A stretch of DNA of 64,000 nt from Hyphomicrobiales bacterium (lineage in GTDB: Bacteria > Pseudomonadota > Alphaproteobacteria > SPJN01): contig SPJN01000005.1 of NCBI GenBank assembly GCA_006844605.1, forward strand, positions 1-64,000. The letters are read 5' to 3'. The notes under the pieces were generated by a model. That model was not told the origin of the DNA. It saw only the letters and a list, made by a program, of their open reading frames with translations, and ran no database searches. Positions 18,947 through 28,859 of this stretch are shown one piece after another. Positions within the stretch are counted from its first letter, which is position 1, and every line of letters begins with the position of its first letter. The position numbers and the translations under genes were made by a program.

Positions 18947-18976
18947 AATGCGGCCTGTATTGATTCATTTGGTGTT

Positions 18977-19723
18977 TTGGGGGCTCGCGACATGGGACCA
19001 TTTCCCTTTCCGTCACTTCTGCATGACGGCGCAGACGATATCCGGCTGTTCTTTTTGGCTTTGTCCTTGTTGACCGGGATTGGCTACTACTTCATGCGCG
19101 GTGTGGAAAACGGCATGGCCCGCACATTGGTCAAGACCGCTTGCGTCAGTGCGCTTGCCGTTTATACCGCGATTAGCCTGCCCGAAGGTTTGTCGGGGCT
19201 GCCCTATATTGCGGGTGTGTTGTTGGTTGTGGGGCTGGTGTTTTCAGCCGCCGGGGATTTCTTTCTGGCGAATGACCGGGACAAGCAATTCGTGTTGGGG
19301 CTTGGTTCCTTCCTGATTGGGCATATCTGCTACATCGCTTGCTTTGCCTTGTTGGTGACGGCGGACAGCATCGGGATGCCTTACAAAATCGCAGGCGCGT
19401 TGTTTGTGCTATTGTTCGCGGCGGGGGAATTTTCGTGGTTCCGCCCCGGTCTGGGCAAGATGCTGCTGCCCGTTGCTGCCTATGTCACTGTCATTGCGGT
19501 GATGGGGGCCATGTCGATCCTGGCGCCGTTTGCGGGCGGCTGGGTGGTCCTTGGCGCAATCTTGTTCATGCTGTCAGATTCGTTGATTGCCGCTGAGAAG
19601 TTCAAGGATCCGCTGCCCTATATCGACCGCTATATCGGGCAGGCGATTTGGGTCACCTATGTAGTGGCGCAATATTTGATCGCGTTCGGAATTTTGCAGG
19701 AACTGACTTTATTGGCAGGCTAG
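18977..19723 (+). CDS. lysoplasmalogenase (YhhN family)
   Basis: Multi-TM; GLVFSAAGDFFLANDRDKQFVLGLGSFLIGHICYIACF. Confidence 0.85.
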   Translation: MGARDMGPFPFPSLLHDGADDIRLFFLALSLLTGIGYYFMRGVENGMARTLVKTACVSALAVYTAISLPEGLSGLPYIAGVLLVVGLVFSAAGDFFLANDRDKQFVLGLGSFLIGHICYIACFALLVTADSIGMPYKIAGALFVLLFAAGEFSWFRPGLGKMLLPVAAYVTVIAVMGAMSILAPFAGGWVVLGAILFMLSDSLIAAEKFKDPLPYIDRYIGQAIWVTYVVAQYLIAFGILQELTLLAG

Positions 19724-19732
19724 GACAGCTTG

Positions 19733-20566
19733 CTAGATGCCGGACCCGTCCGCATGTTCATCCTTGTCCAGCCATTCGTGACGCATTTCACGCGCCGGCT
19801 GTTTTGATCCGGCGCAGCCGACGATTTTGGCGGGGACGCCTGCTGCGGTGCATTCTGCAGGCACGTTGATCAGCACGACGGAGCCGGCGCCAACGCGCGC
19901 CCGCGCGCCAACTTCAACATTCCCCAGCACCTGTGCGCCAACTGAAATCAGCGCGCCTTCGCGGATTTTGGGGTGGCGGTCACCATCAACCTTGCCTGTG
20001 CCGCCCAGCGTCACGCCGTGCAACATCGAAACATTGTTTTCGATCACGGCAGTTTCGCCGATGACAATCCCGGTGGCGTGGTCGATCATGATGCCCTTGC
20101 CGATGCGGGCGGCGGGATGGGCATCAACGCCAAACTCAACCGAGTTTCTGTGCTGCATGTAATAGGCCAGCGACGTGCGCCCGGCGGTCCACAGCCAGTG
20201 CGCAATCCGGTGCGCTTGCAGCGCGTGGAAGCCCTTATAATACAGGAACGGCGTCATCATATCGTGGCATGCGGGGTCGCGATCGAGGAAGGCTGACAGG
20301 TCGGCGCGGGCTGCCTCGCCAATGGCGGCATCGTCTTCCATCGCCTCCTCGGTGATGTCGCGAATTTGCAGCGGCGACAATTCTTCTGAGCCCAGTTTTT
20401 GCGACAAGGTGTGGGCGAGGGCGCATTCGAACCGGCCATGGTTCAAAATATTGGCGTGGAGCAGGCCGGCAAGGCCCGGCTCGCGCGCTTCGACGGTCAT
20501 CGCTTCATCGCGAATCGCTGCCCAAACCGGATCGCACGTGGCGAGTTGTTCTTGGCGCTGCACCAT
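19733..20566 (-). CDS. cysE: serine O-acetyltransferase
   Basis: Hexapeptide repeats; GVDAHPAARIGKGIMIDHATGIVIGETAVIENNVSMLHGVTLGGTGK. Confidence 0.95.
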   Translation of the reverse strand: MVQRQEQLATCDPVWAAIRDEAMTVEAREPGLAGLLHANILNHGRFECALAHTLSQKLGSEELSPLQIRDITEEAMEDDAAIGEAARADLSAFLDRDPACHDMMTPFLYYKGFHALQAHRIAHWLWTAGRTSLAYYMQHRNSVEFGVDAHPAARIGKGIMIDHATGIVIGETAVIENNVSMLHGVTLGGTGKVDGDRHPKIREGALISVGAQVLGNVEVGARARVGAGSVVLINVPAECTAAGVPAKIVGCAGSKQPAREMRHEWLDKDEHADGSGI

Positions 20567-20737
20567 GTTTTCTGTGCCCCATCAACAAAGGATAACGCCC
20601 GCCTTTTGCGGACTATTGCCCCATAAATAGGAATCATGGTGTGTGATTGCAATCGGAAAAAGGGCCAAATTCCCCGCTTTTGCCGCTTTTTGCCCCCTTT
20701 TGGTCACAGGCGTAGGGCACAGTCGCCCCCTAAACAG

Positions 20738-20757
20738 CCCGCAAGGGGCGGGTTTTA
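20738..20757 (+). terminator. terminator-like hairpin without an upstream + strand gene
   Basis: CCCGC-AAGGG-GCGGG-TTTT. Confidence 0.5.
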
Positions 20758-20859
20758 CTGGTTATTTGCGGGGCGGTACGCCATGATCCGCAACAAATGA
20801 ACACGGGTTCACAGCTTGCGCCCAAACCCTGACATAGGGCGCAATTTTGGGAGGATTGG

Positions 20860-22356
20860 ATGAAAATTTCAGCAGGAAAATGGGTTGCGGCTGCCTTGTT
20901 GGGCGGACTATTGGCAACCACGGGTAGTTTCGGCATGGCCGATAAGGACGAGGCGCAGGCCGTTGACGCCCATCAGGTTGAAGACGCGTTCGGGATGCCT
21001 GATAAGCTGACCGCATCGCAAATCGGCCCCGATGGGGTCAAGGTCATCATCACCCTGGCCAGCCGTTTGGGTGGCAATCTTGGCCCAACAGCCATCTCGC
21101 GCCTGCAGGATACCGCCATCCGCGCGCTGGGGCTGAACAAGCTGGAGGAGTTGACCCGCTTCAAATACACACCCAATCTTGCCTTTGTTGTGGACCGTGA
21201 TCTGTTCCGCAAGCTGGAGGCAAGCCCCCTGATTGAACGGATTGAGCCTGACCGGCTGAACCTACCGAGCTTGAGCCAGTCCACCGACCGGGTTGAGGCT
21301 GATCAGGCCTGGCAGGCCGGGTCGGAAGGCGCAGGCATGACGGTTGCCGTGCTGGATACCGGTGTCGATACCACCCACCGCGCCTTTAAGGGCCGCATCG
21401 TGGGGGAGGCGTGTTATTCATCAAACGGGTCCTTCCAAGGGAACCGCGTCAGTTCGGCCTGTCCGGGCGGCAAGAAAAGCGCGATCGGGCGCGGCGCTGG
21501 CCGTGAATGCCCCAAGGCTTATGAATGTTCCCACGGTACCCATGTCGCCGGGATCGTTGCGGGCAATGATGGCCGCCGCAAGGGCGTTGCCCCCAAGGCG
21601 AACCTGTTGGCTGTGCAAGTCTTTTCAAAGGTTGATGGATCAGCCTGCGGCCGCAGCGGCAAATGCGTAACGGCCTATACCTCTGATATTATGAAGGGGC
21701 TTGAGTGGGTCTATGATCAACGCAAGAAGCACAAGATCGCCGCTGCCAATCTGTCATTGGGTGGTGGACGTTATAAAGGGTCATGTGACCGTGATGCGTT
21801 GGCGCGCACAATCGCCCTGTTGAACCGTGCGGGCATTGCCGTGGTTGCTGCGGCGGGTAACGAAAGCTACACCGACTCTGTTGCCAGCCCGGCCTGCATC
21901 ACCGATGCGGTCACCGTTGGCGCAACTGACAAGCGTGATGGCGTTGCCAATTATTCAAATTCCAACAAGATGATCGATCTGTGGGCCACAGGTAGCAGCA
22001 TCAGCGCCGCGGTCCCCGGTGGCGGGTATGGCACCAAGTCCGGCACATCAATGGCCGCCCCCCATGTGGCAGGGGCCATTGCCGTATTGAAGGCACGCTA
22101 CCCCAAGGCCACAACTGACCAGCTTGTCTCTATCATGAAAGCGCAAGGCCCGACCGTGCGTGACCGCCGCAATGGGCTGGAGCGAAAGCGTCTTGATTTG
22201 GGCGAGGGCATGGCGGCAGCTGATGCCAAATATGGTGCCCCTGACGGCGGCGCAGGCGACCCCGCCCCGGAGCCTGATGACGGCGACGAGAATGGCGACG
22301 GTGGCGATGGTGGCCTCGTGCCCGATCTGCTGGACGGGTTGTTGGGCGGCCGCTAA
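20860..22356 (+). CDS. S8 family (subtilisin-like) secreted serine peptidase
   Basis: Signal peptide; AVLDTGVDTTH (Asp), HGTHVAGIVAG (His), GTSMAAPHVAGA (Ser); Asp/Gly-rich tail. Confidence 0.95.
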   Translation: MKISAGKWVAAALLGGLLATTGSFGMADKDEAQAVDAHQVEDAFGMPDKLTASQIGPDGVKVIITLASRLGGNLGPTAISRLQDTAIRALGLNKLEELTRFKYTPNLAFVVDRDLFRKLEASPLIERIEPDRLNLPSLSQSTDRVEADQAWQAGSEGAGMTVAVLDTGVDTTHRAFKGRIVGEACYSSNGSFQGNRVSSACPGGKKSAIGRGAGRECPKAYECSHGTHVAGIVAGNDGRRKGVAPKANLLAVQVFSKVDGSACGRSGKCVTAYTSDIMKGLEWVYDQRKKHKIAAANLSLGGGRYKGSCDRDALARTIALLNRAGIAVVAAAGNESYTDSVASPACITDAVTVGATDKRDGVANYSNSNKMIDLWATGSSISAAVPGGGYGTKSGTSMAAPHVAGAIAVLKARYPKATTDQLVSIMKAQGPTVRDRRNGLERKRLDLGEGMAAADAKYGAPDGGAGDPAPEPDDGDENGDGGDGGLVPDLLDGLLGGR

Positions 22357-22371
22357 ACCGAGGGGGCCGAC

Positions 22372-22827
22372 TTGCGTTTTGTTTCAAAAATGATGACCGG
22401 GCTCGCCCTCAGTTTACTGGTGGGCGGGCTGGTTGCATGTGACGAGGGGCAGGGGCCCGCAGCGATTGGCCCTGATCACCCGACCTTGCAGCGCAACGGG
22501 TGTGTGGCCCCGCCGCCGGGACATGGCCCGAACATAATCTCGTCCGCTACTTGGTCTGAAATGCAGGCCAATGGAACCGCATGGTCCGTTTTGATTTTGC
22601 GCAGCGTGCCCAAACAGGCCGATGGCAGTGCCGACGTGGCGGCGATTGCCCAACTGGTGCAACGGGCGCTCAATGATCTTGATGCCGATGAAACAGAAAA
22701 AATCTATGCCAGTGAAACCAAGCCCATCATCAGTATGGAGCTTGATACAAGGCGCGCCAAACTAATGGCGTCGCTGGATTATGTGTGCGCCATCACCGAT
22801 GATCGTGGCTTGTGGCCAACTGATTGA
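22372..22827 (+). CDS. hypothetical lipoprotein
   Basis: TTG start; signal/lipobox-like LVGGLVACDEG. Confidence 0.65.
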   Translation: MRFVSKMMTGLALSLLVGGLVACDEGQGPAAIGPDHPTLQRNGCVAPPPGHGPNIISSATWSEMQANGTAWSVLILRSVPKQADGSADVAAIAQLVQRALNDLDADETEKIYASETKPIISMELDTRRAKLMASLDYVCAITDDRGLWPTD

Positions 22828-22850
22828 GTGGCGTTCGTCTTTGGGCGTCG

Positions 22851-23408
22851 TTAGCGGCGGGTTGAAGTGCCATCTGCGGGAAAGCTGATCCATAACCACG
22901 TGCCCAAAAATAGATGCACAATGGCTGTGTAAAGGCCCGGATAATACCAGCCATCATCGGCGAAAATTATCGCCAGCAATGGGTGGGCGATACCGTTGAC
23001 GAAACCGATCATCGCTAAAAACCACGCTGCATAGGTGCCGATACGCGTGCCCTTGCGTAGAAAATACAGACCCGAAGACACGACAATCAAATTGGCAAGC
23101 GTCAGCACCATATAGTTTGGCAGGGATGATGGCTCATACCCCAATGACCGGGGAAAAACCTCAGCAAAACCGGTCACCCATTTTTCATAAAGATGCACAA
23201 ACTGCCAAACCAGCGTGATTGTGAAGGGCCAGGCAATGTCCCTGAAATAATAGACCGTCTTGCCCGAAGGCATGGCAAGCACGGTAATCAGCGCGACAAA
23301 CCCAATGCCCACGCCCGGCAGGCCCATTGACCAGCCGGAAATGGCGAAAAGTGAAAATGCCAATATGGTTGGACCGTACTGGTCCAGTTTTTCAAACGTC
23401 ACGATCAA
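22851..23408 (-). CDS. hypothetical membrane protein
   Basis: 185 aa with several TM segments. Confidence 0.7.
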   Translation of the reverse strand: MIVTFEKLDQYGPTILAFSLFAISGWSMGLPGVGIGFVALITVLAMPSGKTVYYFRDIAWPFTITLVWQFVHLYEKWVTGFAEVFPRSLGYEPSSLPNYMVLTLANLIVVSSGLYFLRKGTRIGTYAAWFLAMIGFVNGIAHPLLAIIFADDGWYYPGLYTAIVHLFLGTWLWISFPADGTSTRR

Positions 23409-23414
23409 TGTTGC

Positions 23415-25976
23415 CTAAAACCTTCCATAGGCACGTACTGTCCAAACCGGTCGCCCTTCGACCGAAACATGGGCAATCGTATCAGTGAACACGGGCACGT
23501 CAAAGCCGCCTGATACTTCGTGTCCATTGCAGTTTGAGCAAGCAAGGTAAATATTCCATAAACCATCTGGATCTTTTATGCCCACCCTGCCAACCGCTGC
23601 CCAGAAGCTGTTGGTGCGCACACGGGGGTCCTGATCATCCTGCCCTGTGCTTTCGCTGTTATAAATATAGGAAGCCTGCAAGTTCAGGTCGATGCCCCAG
23701 TTGAACAGGGGCGTGGTGTAGTTAAGCCCGGCTGCCCCTGAAAACGGCGTGTGCCCGCCCTTGGCCTTGCCCGATTGGTCGCAAGACCCGGACACCCCAG
23801 CCATACAGGGACCATTTTTATAGTCGATAAACTTTACGTTAACCGTGGACCACTGGCTGCCAAAGTCCAGCCCTTCAATGCCGAACAATCCTTCGACGCC
23901 CAATTCGATTTCGATACCTTCGGTTGAAGCACTGCCCGCATTGGAGACGATGAATTTTTCCCCATTATAGGTTTCTGTTTGCAGGTCCTGAAACTCACCA
24001 TAATAAATTGTGGCGTTGAAGCCTGCGGTGTCATCCCAGAACCGCGCCTTCCAGCCCAACTCAACCGTCCATGATGTTTCGGGGTCGAACTGCAATTCGT
24101 CAGGTATGCCTGCTGCGGTATTGAAACCGCCGGCCTTCCAGCCCCGTGCGGCGGTGAAATAGACATTGGATTGATCACCGGGGGGGAACCATTGCAGGGA
24201 AAAACGGCCCGACCAGCCTGATTGCCTGAAGCTGCGGGATGCTGTAAAATTTTCAGTGTCCGGAATCAGATAGGTCCATAGATTTAGCTCGTTACTGGGG
24301 GGCAGGGACCGGGCGGCGTCAACGGTTTTGCGTTCAACCGTATAACGTGCCCCAACGGTAAACAGGGTGCGCGGCACCACAAAGGTTGGCAATGTCACTT
24401 CGAAAAATCCGGCATAGCTGTCGTTTGATTGATCAAAGTCATACATATTTTCTGTTCGCCCCGCAGGGCCAACAGGTAGCAGCGCCAGCACATCTGCGGC
24501 GCAGTTCGCAGCAAGACAAAGGTCAAGCGGCGTTAGGCCGATGGCCCCTTCAGGTAACAGGGGCGTGCTATTATGCAGGTCCATATCCGAATGATAATAG
24601 AACAGCCCTGCGATCCAGCCGGGCAGGCCATCTTCGATGCCATCCGCACCGCCGGAAAAGAAATCCTGACTGAAGTTGATTTCAGCTGAATGTTGTTTGA
24701 AGGCTGTTGCGGTTTCGGTGACGATGACCGGTGCTGGCCCCCAGTCAGCATCAAGCGCCACAAAATTATCCTGATCGGCCATACCCAGAATGATTTTTGT
24801 ATTCAGCGCGCCAAATTTTCTGTTAATTTGAAGGGATGTGATGGTGCTGTCGCGATCCACCTGACCGGGGTAATCGCGTGCCGTACGGCGGTCAAACTGG
24901 TCGTCTTCGACTGTGCCATATGGGGCCATCACCAGTTCAAACGTATCGCCGACAAATGCGATATCATGATTGGGGCCGTTTTCCGACACGTTTGACATTT
25001 TGTGGGACAGGTTGATCTCCCACTCATCCAAAACCAATAATAGCGCCCCTCTTGCGGCCCAATTGTCTTGCTTGGCCTCGTGTCGATCCAATGTTTCGTT
25101 GTAAAGATCGCCTTCGACATCTTTCTTGGAATAGGCAACGCGGAACGCCAGCACATCGTCAATGATCGGGCCGGTAAAGACGCCCTGTGTCTCGTACCCG
25201 TCATGATCCTTGGTATAGTCGTCGATGCTGACGTCAAACTTACCGCCCCATTCAAAAAATGGTTTGCCTGACGTGACGACAAAGGCCCCGGCAACGGCAT
25301 TCTTGCCCGTAACGGTGCCTTGGGGGCCGCGCAAAACTTCCAATTGTTGGGTGTCAATCAACGGGTCATTCATAAAGGTCGGGCGGCCCATATTGATGCC
25401 GTCATAGACAATGCCAACCGATTGTTCAAAGCCGCCATTCAATCCCGACCCCATGCCGCGAATGGATACAAAGCTCCATGTCGGTTCGTTATAAATACCA
25501 AGGGAGGGCATGTAGAACGCCGTAACGGCGGTGTTGTTGACACCGCCATTGTCGAGCGTGTCTTCATCAAGCGCCGATACGGAAACCGGCAGGTCCATCG
25601 CCTCGATATTACGTTTGGTGGCGCTGACGATCACCTCGTCCACAACTGCAGATGTTGAGCCGCCGCCGCTGCTGCGTTTTCTTTTTGCGCTGTTTGGGTT
25701 TTCAGCCTGTGCGCTTGGTTCTGCAGGTTCGGTTGCTTCGGTTGCTTCGGATGCTTCGGCTGCTGCGGGTGCTGCGGCTGCTGCGGGTGCTGCGGCTGTG
25801 TTGGCGGATGCGTCCCCCCCAACCTCAATCACCAGCGTGTCATCTTCGCTGGCTGCCTCGGTCGTATTCTGTGCAAGGGCGGTTCCGCCACTGAACAGCA
25901 ATGCGGTTCCCAAAATGGCGTAACGAAAACGGAAACGGGCAGTCATGCCCAAGCGTGTTGGTGTAGCGACGATCAT
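23415..25976 (-). CDS. TonB-dependent receptor
   Basis: VDEVIVSATKRNIEAMDLPVSVSAL plug start, QLEVLRGPQGTVTGKNAVAGAFVV, C-terminal beta-barrel ending YGRF. Confidence 0.95.
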   Translation of the reverse strand: MIVATPTRLGMTARFRFRYAILGTALLFSGGTALAQNTTEAASEDDTLVIEVGGDASANTAAAPAAAAAPAAAEASEATEATEPAEPSAQAENPNSAKRKRSSGGGSTSAVVDEVIVSATKRNIEAMDLPVSVSALDEDTLDNGGVNNTAVTAFYMPSLGIYNEPTWSFVSIRGMGSGLNGGFEQSVGIVYDGINMGRPTFMNDPLIDTQQLEVLRGPQGTVTGKNAVAGAFVVTSGKPFFEWGGKFDVSIDDYTKDHDGYETQGVFTGPIIDDVLAFRVAYSKKDVEGDLYNETLDRHEAKQDNWAARGALLLVLDEWEINLSHKMSNVSENGPNHDIAFVGDTFELVMAPYGTVEDDQFDRRTARDYPGQVDRDSTITSLQINRKFGALNTKIILGMADQDNFVALDADWGPAPVIVTETATAFKQHSAEINFSQDFFSGGADGIEDGLPGWIAGLFYYHSDMDLHNSTPLLPEGAIGLTPLDLCLAANCAADVLALLPVGPAGRTENMYDFDQSNDSYAGFFEVTLPTFVVPRTLFTVGARYTVERKTVDAARSLPPSNELNLWTYLIPDTENFTASRSFRQSGWSGRFSLQWFPPGDQSNVYFTAARGWKAGGFNTAAGIPDELQFDPETSWTVELGWKARFWDDTAGFNATIYYGEFQDLQTETYNGEKFIVSNAGSASTEGIEIELGVEGLFGIEGLDFGSQWSTVNVKFIDYKNGPCMAGVSGSCDQSGKAKGGHTPFSGAAGLNYTTPLFNWGIDLNLQASYIYNSESTGQDDQDPRVRTNSFWAAVGRVGIKDPDGLWNIYLACSNCNGHEVSGGFDVPVFTDTIAHVSVEGRPVWTVRAYGRF
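25731..25798. repeat. 9-bp-period low-complexity repeat inside the TonB receptor N-terminal linker
   Basis: ggttgcttc ggttgcttc ggatgcttc ggctgctgc gggtgctgc ggctgctgc gggtgctgc. Confidence 0.85.
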
Positions 25977-26013
25977 CGTATCCCCCGATTTGATGTGTCT
26001 GTATTTTTATATT

Positions 26014-26029
26014 TCAGTCATTGGACTGA
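26014..26029. promoter_or_regulatory. palindrome TCAGTC-ATTG-GACTGA between divergent TonB receptor and AtuA-like genes
   Basis: Perfect 6-bp arms in the divergent intergenic region. Confidence 0.4.
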
Positions 26030-26216
26030 TTATTTGTCAGAGTTTGATGACTGGTGATAAAATGTCAAGTCATGAACGTTGTGATTGTCTGTTTTTCCTG
26101 TTTTCCCAAATTGCGGGTGTGAAACCAACCGGTGACGGCGCGCGAGGTGCTGGCCTTCCTTGCGGTTCATGCTACAAAGCATCACGAAATTTCAGAACCA
26201 TAAATAGTGAGGGATT

Positions 26217-28019
26217 ATGAGCGAGAAGATCGTGCGTATCGGTGGGGCCAGTGGTTATTGGGGCGAATCCGACATGGCCACGCCGCAGCTTTTGAAAGCC
26301 GGTGGTCTTGACTATATCGTTTATGATTATCTGGCCGAAATCACCATGTCGATCATGGCGCGTGCGCGTGCGGCTGACCATGATAAGGGTTATGCGCTCG
26401 ACTTTGTATCGAATGTGCTGAAAAACAATCTGCCTGAGATCGCCAGGCAGGGCGTGAAAATTCTGTCCAATGCGGGCGGCGTCAATCCGGTTGCCTGCGG
26501 CAAGGCGATTGAGGCTGTGGTGGCAGAGCTTGGCCTTGACCTGAAAGTCGCCGTTATCACCGGCGATGATGTGCTTGAAGATGTGCAGGCCGGAAAGTTC
26601 GGGCCGCTGACTGAGATGTTTACAGGCGCGGCCATGCCGCCTGCTGATAAGTTTATGAGCGCCAATGCCTATTTGGGCGCATTCCCGATTGCCGAAGCAT
26701 TAAAGGCCGGGGCCGATATTGTGGTGACGGGCCGCTGTGTTGACAGTGCGGTAACGCTTGGCGCGGCCATTCATGAATTTGGCTGGACGGTGGATGATCT
26801 TGACCAGCTTTCTGGCGGCTCGCTCGCCGGGCATGTCATTGAATGCGGGCCGCAATGTTGTGGTGGCAACTTCACCGATTGGGAAGAGATCGTGGATGGT
26901 ATCGCTGATATCGGCTATCCCATCGCAGAAATGCGTGCCGATGGCAGCTTTTCAATCACCAAGCCTGCGGGAACCGGCGGCAAGGTATCAGTCGGCACAG
27001 TCAGTGAACAAATTGTGTATGAAATCGGTGACCCGCAGGCCTATATGCTGCCTGACGTCATCTGTGATTTCAGCACCGTCAGCGTTACGCAAGACGGGCC
27101 AGACCGCGTATCTGTGATGGGCGCAACCGGGCACACGGCCCCGTCAACCTATAAGGTCAGCGCGACCTATGCGGACGGGTTTCGCGGGGTGCAGCTGATG
27201 ACCTTTGCGGGCTTTGACGCCAAGAAAAAGGCCGAGGCCTATGCCGCTGCGGGGCTGAAACGCGCGCGCCAAAAACTGCATGATATGAACGCCCCTGATT
27301 ACGAGGAAGTTTCGCTTGAAATCGTTGGCGCGGAAAGCCAGTTCGGCGATTTCGCCAATCCTGATTTGAGCCCCCGTGAAGTGATGCTGAAATTGGGCGT
27401 CAAACATGTGGATCAAAAAGCTGTTGGCCTGTTGTTTAAGGAGATGATGGGCATGGCGTTGGCAACCCCGGCGGGGTTGGCCGGTGTCGGCGGTGGGCGG
27501 CCCAAACCATCCCCCGTGGTGCGGTTGTTCTCAACCACGTTGGGGAAAGACAGGCTCGACGTAAAGATGAGCATTGCGGGCACCACAAAGGATATTGCCG
27601 TCAGCCCCGGCGCGAAATTTGATGCCGCCACCCTGCCGCGTCCGGCGGAGCCTGCCAAGAAACCCGAAGGCGACACTGTTGATGTGCCGTTGATCGCGCT
27701 GGCATGGGCCCGGTCAGGTGACAAGGGGGACAAGGCCAATATCGGCGTTATTGCCCGCGACCCTAGCTATTTTCCCTATATCGCAAACGCCCTGACCGCT
27801 GATGTTGTGGCCGCACGCTTTGCCCATTTCTCGCAAGGGCGGGTTGACCGATTTGTCATGCCCGGCATGAACGCCCTGAATTTCCTGATTGATGAAGCGT
27901 TGGGCGGTGGGGGCATAGCCTCGCTGCGTTCAGATCCGCAGGCCAAAACCTATGGCCAGATTTTACTGGCCACCCCGGTTGCCGTGCCCGCTGCGCTTGC
28001 TGCGAAATTGACCACCTGA
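26217..28019 (+). CDS. acyclic terpene utilization AtuA family protein (DUF1446 plus C-terminal AtuA-like domain)
   Basis: VRIGGASGYWGESDMATPQLLKAGGLDYIVYDYLAEITMSI; ALAWARSGDKGDKANIGVIARDP. Confidence 0.92.
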   Translation: MSEKIVRIGGASGYWGESDMATPQLLKAGGLDYIVYDYLAEITMSIMARARAADHDKGYALDFVSNVLKNNLPEIARQGVKILSNAGGVNPVACGKAIEAVVAELGLDLKVAVITGDDVLEDVQAGKFGPLTEMFTGAAMPPADKFMSANAYLGAFPIAEALKAGADIVVTGRCVDSAVTLGAAIHEFGWTVDDLDQLSGGSLAGHVIECGPQCCGGNFTDWEEIVDGIADIGYPIAEMRADGSFSITKPAGTGGKVSVGTVSEQIVYEIGDPQAYMLPDVICDFSTVSVTQDGPDRVSVMGATGHTAPSTYKVSATYADGFRGVQLMTFAGFDAKKKAEAYAAAGLKRARQKLHDMNAPDYEEVSLEIVGAESQFGDFANPDLSPREVMLKLGVKHVDQKAVGLLFKEMMGMALATPAGLAGVGGGRPKPSPVVRLFSTTLGKDRLDVKMSIAGTTKDIAVSPGAKFDAATLPRPAEPAKKPEGDTVDVPLIALAWARSGDKGDKANIGVIARDPSYFPYIANALTADVVAARFAHFSQGRVDRFVMPGMNALNFLIDEALGGGGIASLRSDPQAKTYGQILLATPVAVPAALAAKLTT

Positions 28020-28031
28020 AGAGAGATCACA

Positions 28032-28832
28032 ATGAGCTTTACACAACCGATAGACTTTCGTGAAGAAAGCGATGCGCTATACGCCCTGTTGAAAGACGTG
28101 GATGAGGACCGTTTTGACCAAACCACCCAGTTCAAGGACTGGACCATCAATGATGTGCTGGGCCATCTGCATTTCTGGAACTACATGGCGGACCTGAGTA
28201 TGCAGGACGAGGATAAGTTCGTCAGTGTGCTGGGTGAGGTGATGGCCGATACCAAGGTCAGCGGTACGCTGCGTAGTTTTGAGGTCAAGTGGCGCGATGG
28301 CCTGTCGGGCAAGGCGTTGCTGGATACATGGCATGAGTTTTATCAGGGCATGGCTGAACGGTTCGCGGCGGCTGATCCGAAATTGCGGTTGAAATGGGCC
28401 GGGCCTGATATGTCGGCACGGTCGTCGATCACCGCGCGGCTGATGGAAACATGGGCGCATGGACAGGAAGTTTATGATGCACTTGGTGTTGTGCGGGCCG
28501 ATGCTGACCGCATCAAGAATATCGCTGTGCTGGGTGTCAACACGTTCAAGTTCAATCACATGATCAACAAAATCGATGTGCCTGAAACAGCGCCCTATGT
28601 GCGCCTGACCGCTCCGTCCGGTGCCGTGTGGGAGTTTGGCGAGCCGTCGGATGATGAACGGATTGAAGGCAGCGCAACAGAATTTTGCCAGACCGTCACC
28701 CAAACCCGCAATATCGCCGATACCTCATTACAGGTAACAGGTCCGGTTGCGACGCGTTGGATGGCGATGGCGCAATGTTTCGCCGGGGCTGCAACCCCGC
28801 CGCCGCCGCCCGGTTCGCGCAAGACGCAATAA
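28032..28832 (+). CDS. TIGR03084-like / DinB-type metal-binding protein
   Basis: QFKDWTINDVLGHLHFWNYMADLS; METWAHGQEVYDALG. Confidence 0.85.
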   Translation: MSFTQPIDFREESDALYALLKDVDEDRFDQTTQFKDWTINDVLGHLHFWNYMADLSMQDEDKFVSVLGEVMADTKVSGTLRSFEVKWRDGLSGKALLDTWHEFYQGMAERFAAADPKLRLKWAGPDMSARSSITARLMETWAHGQEVYDALGVVRADADRIKNIAVLGVNTFKFNHMINKIDVPETAPYVRLTAPSGAVWEFGEPSDDERIEGSATEFCQTVTQTRNIADTSLQVTGPVATRWMAMAQCFAGAATPPPPPGSRKTQ

Positions 28833-28859
28833 AGTACACGCAAGACGCAATAAAGTACG
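28818..28859. repeat. 21-bp tandem duplication spanning the stop codon
   Basis: CGCAAGACGCAATAAAGTACa CGCAAGACGCAATAAAGTACg. Confidence 0.95.

Noticed and set aside
28077-28703. 208-aa antisense ORF within the TIGR03084-like gene
   Set aside because: Shadow ORF; the sense strand has clear family motifs.
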